The notes under the pieces were generated by a model. It worked only from the letters and a program-made list of their open reading frames with translations. It did not search any database and was not told the origin of the DNA. Positions 60,255-64,000 of a stretch of 64,000 nucleotides of DNA are shown piece by piece. Source of the stretch: Roseimicrobium sp. ORNL1. Its GTDB lineage: Bacteria > Verrucomicrobiota > Verrucomicrobiia > Verrucomicrobiales > Verrucomicrobiaceae. Position numbers and translations under genes: made by a program. Positions within the stretch are counted from its first letter, which is position 1. Each line of letters begins with the position of its first letter. The DNA is taken from positions 2,914,001 to 2,978,000 of the forward strand of contig NZ_CP049143.1 in the NCBI RefSeq assembly GCF_011044495.1, written 5' to 3'.

Positions 60255-60569
60255 TTCCCGATGATCCGGCGTGCCTTCCGGGACGCTTTGATTTTCTCTG
60301 CTGATCCGGTGGTTGCGGTCGTCCAGATTGCCTTCGTTCCTCAGGCTTCACGGCTTGCGCTTTCGCGTCTAAACGTGCCGCTTGCGCGGCAGGGTGTTCC
60401 CTTCACCACCGGCTACCAGCCAACGTCCCTCCGGGACGAATGAGTCGACAGCGTTTTGTGCTAATTCCGTCACTCGTTCTTCTATCTTCTATCAGCCACA
60501 TACCAACCGCCGGCCGCTACTTACCACTCACTCCTCACTGAATACTGATCACTGTTTACTGAGAACTCC
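60255..60569. repeat. Intergenic repeats before the GT9 gene
   Basis: A stretch with GTGCCTTCCGGGACGCTTTG and ACGTCCCTCCGGGACGAATG (hairpin GTCCC-TCC-GGGAC near 60426-60436) resembles the short ATCCCTCCGGGA unit at 5811. From 60519 to 60569 follows the ACTGAATACTGATCACTG repeat (copies near 3324 and 43698), ending 11 bp before the GT9 start. No gene is seen in 60232-60580. Confidence 0.55.
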
Positions 60570-60580
60570 TCCCTTCCTCC

Positions 60581-61588
60581 GTGTCCCGCATCCTCCTCAT
60601 CCAGCTCAAGCGCATCGGTGACTTCATCCTCACTGCGCCAGCCGCGCAGGCGTTGCATGAGGCCATGCCGGGTGCGGAGCTGGTGATGCTGGTGCCTTCG
60701 GGAGTGGCGGACCTGGCGCGGTGCCTGGCGCCGGTGCAGCGGGTGATTCCGTACACCGCAGGGCGTGTGAATCTGGAGACGTGGGCCTCCACGATCGCGG
60801 GTGAGTGGGCAGCGTGTCTGGATTTCACGGGCACGGATCGCAGTGCGCTCATCGCGCAGCTTTCACGCGCGAAGCGGCGCATCGGCTACAGCAAGTTCAC
60901 GCGTGGTCTGCGCAGCATGGCCTTCACTGAGACGTGTGATGCCTCGGTGCGTGAACTGCACACGGTGGACTTCCATCTCGCGCTCGTTGGCACGTTGCTC
61001 GGGCATGAGGTTCGCGCATCCGAGAAGTCACCCTTCAGCATTCCTGACGGCACGACTGCCAGTGCGCGGGAAAAGCTGGCCGAGTCAGGCGTGGGCGAGC
61101 ACGAGCCGTACGCCATCCTGCACATCGGCACCGCCCGGGAGGAAAAGTTCTGGCCGGACGAGCGCTGGGCGGAAGTCGCGCGCCATCTGCACGATCACCA
61201 ACATTTGAAGATTGTCCTCACGGGCAGCGGCGATGGCCTGGAGAAGCCGCACCTGGATCATCTTCGTTCCCTTTTGCATGTGCCATATGCCGACTTGACT
61301 GGCAAACTTCCCCTGACCGAGCTGGCCGCAGTCATACGCGACTGCCGTGTCATCGCCGGCGTGGATAGCATGGCCATGCATCTGGCGTCCCTGTTTGCGA
61401 AGCCGCAGGTGGCGCTTTTTGGTCCTACCAACCCATACCAGTGGAGAGCGCGCCACCCCCAGGCGCGCGTGCTTACGCCTTTCAGCGAGAACCCTGTGCA
61501 AACCTTTGCCCCCAAGATGAAAAAGGGGAGCATGGCGGACATTCCGACCGCACGGGTGACAACCTCGCTGGATTCTCTAATTGGTTGA
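60581..61588 (+). CDS. Glycosyltransferase family 9 (heptosyltransferase-like)
   Basis: A 335-residue protein of the ADP-heptose:LPS heptosyltransferase family. LLIQLKRIGDFILTAPAAQA at the N-terminus, HIGTAREEKFWPDERWAEVA and the late GVDSMAMHLASLFAKPQVAL and FGPTNPYQWR motifs are characteristic. It starts with a GTG. It most likely adds a heptose or similar sugar to the LPS inner core. It lies between the GT4 gene and the MsbA-type exporter gene, which supports an LPS core assembly cluster. Confidence 0.87.
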   Translation: MSRILLIQLKRIGDFILTAPAAQALHEAMPGAELVMLVPSGVADLARCLAPVQRVIPYTAGRVNLETWASTIAGEWAACLDFTGTDRSALIAQLSRAKRRIGYSKFTRGLRSMAFTETCDASVRELHTVDFHLALVGTLLGHEVRASEKSPFSIPDGTTASAREKLAESGVGEHEPYAILHIGTAREEKFWPDERWAEVARHLHDHQHLKIVLTGSGDGLEKPHLDHLRSLLHVPYADLTGKLPLTELAAVIRDCRVIAGVDSMAMHLASLFAKPQVALFGPTNPYQWRARHPQARVLTPFSENPVQTFAPKMKKGSMADIPTARVTTSLDSLIG

Positions 61589-61637
61589 TTCCTGAACGGC
61601 CCGTGGGATGCTTCGCACCCGCGCCGCAATATACCGA

Positions 61638-63836
<2,199 letters not shown>

Positions 63837-63840
63837 GGCA

Positions 63841-63890
63841 ACGTAGCTCGCGTTAGCGAAGCCCGACGAAGGAGGAATCCCTTCGCGAGT
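63841..63890. repeat. Dispersed ACGTAGCTCGCG repeat
   Basis: Starts with ACGTAGCTCGCG four bases after the ABC exporter stop codon and runs through CCCGACGAAGGAGGAATCCC and TTCGCGAG. It is related to the copies at 22791 and 47757. It can fold, because its ends CTCGCG (63847-63852) and CGCGAG (63884-63889) are complementary. Confidence 0.65.
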
Positions 63891-63921
63891 GTGTTTGGAA
63901 GGTGCTACAGGCACCTCATGG

Positions 63922-63957
63922 GTGGCTTGCGCGGAACTCCGCGTGAGCCACTTTTTT
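63922..63957 (+). terminator. Rho-independent terminator after the ABC exporter gene
   Basis: A stem GTGGCT with AGCCAC, a side bulge, and an inner GCGGA/CCGCG-type pairing closes around ACT, followed by TTTTTT. The long GC-rich stem and T-run make a good intrinsic terminator for the exporter transcript. Confidence 0.85.
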
Positions 63958-63959
63958 AG

Positions 63960-64000
63960 TATAATACCGAGAAGAGTTGAAATCATGTCTTGGTATGAGA
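63960..64000 (+). promoter_or_regulatory. Possible promoter and start of a gene cut by the window end
   Basis: A TATAAT box lies at 63960-63965, right after the terminator. An ATG at 63985 opens a frame (MSWYE) that is cut off by the window edge, with GAAGAG about 10 bases upstream. No -35 box is clear, so this is tentative. Confidence 0.35.

Overview
The window looks like a chromosomal segment of a high-GC, Gram-negative bacterium, most likely a verrucomicrobium (Verrucomicrobiaceae neighbourhood; inferred from overall flavour, not from a marker gene). Reasons: an LptF-type permease, MsbA-type exporters and heptosyltransferase-like enzymes imply an LPS-bearing outer membrane; a MoxR/DUF58/BatA-VWA cluster, a large GH-like secreted protein and a large SGNH protein are typical of the Planctomycetes-Verrucomicrobia group; Shine-Dalgarno sites are often weak; and intergenic spaces are packed with long palindromic repeats. 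No rRNA, tRNA, CRISPR array, prophage or insertion sequence was recognised.

Layout. 0.25-4.8 kb: MoxR ATPase, DUF58 protein and BatA/VWA membrane protein on the minus strand, with an orphan addiction-module-like gene inside on the opposite strand. 5-9.6 kb: a membrane protein, a beta-carbonic anhydrase, then enolase, an FtsB/DivIC-like protein and LptF. 9.8-15.5 kb: a GH15 enzyme, a site-2 protease with CBS domains, a TolQ/ExbB-like protein and a zinc-ribbon membrane protein. 16-22.8 kb: a PDH-type E1 alpha, a YbgC-like thioesterase, an EamA-like membrane protein, a PaaK-like ligase, and the fatty acid/phospholipid pair plsX-fabH. 23.2-25.1 kb: a guanidinium exporter (gdx) preceded by a clear guanidine-II riboswitch, next to a Tat-exported amine oxidase. 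26.3-28.6 kb: dnaX and ybaB. 28.6-33.2 kb: a ferritin-like protein and two paralogous PycTM (DUF5706, Pycsar-effector-like) membrane proteins flanking a cupin and a sialidase-like protein. 33.5-42.8 kb: alpha/beta hydrolase, ArsR-SRPBCC pair with a perfect operator, RraA-like protein, a GH-like secreted protein, a TrhO-RluA fusion, a two-domain YkuD protein, and a Sel1 protein that runs into a decayed YkuD tail. 42.9-47.7 kb: a VOC protein, a 927-residue low-complexity secreted protein, a membrane protein and an FmdB zinc ribbon. 47.9-49.8 kb: a lower-GC island with a three-gene unit including a retropepsin-like protease. 49.8-57.5 kb: an ATE-like GNAT, a DUF7660-like protein, an MsbA-type ABC protein, an SGNH hydrolase, lipoyl synthase, a gene broken in a (CG)6 tract, and a small membrane protein. 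57.5-63.8 kb: GT2, GT4, GT9 and an MsbA-type exporter, a probable LPS/envelope glycan cluster.

What stands out beyond the genes: (1) a guanidine-II riboswitch with two ACGR hairpins before gdx; (2) at least seven families of dispersed, modular palindromic repeats, several as nested inverted pairs filling almost every long intergenic gap; (3) gene fusions and decay events (TrhO-RluA; duplicated YkuD tail; CG-tract frameshift); (4) two Pycsar-effector-like paralogues without a visible cyclase. Many gene starts were moved inward from the longest reading frame where a better ATG, signal peptide, Shine-Dalgarno site or family length supported it; these choices are stated per gene.
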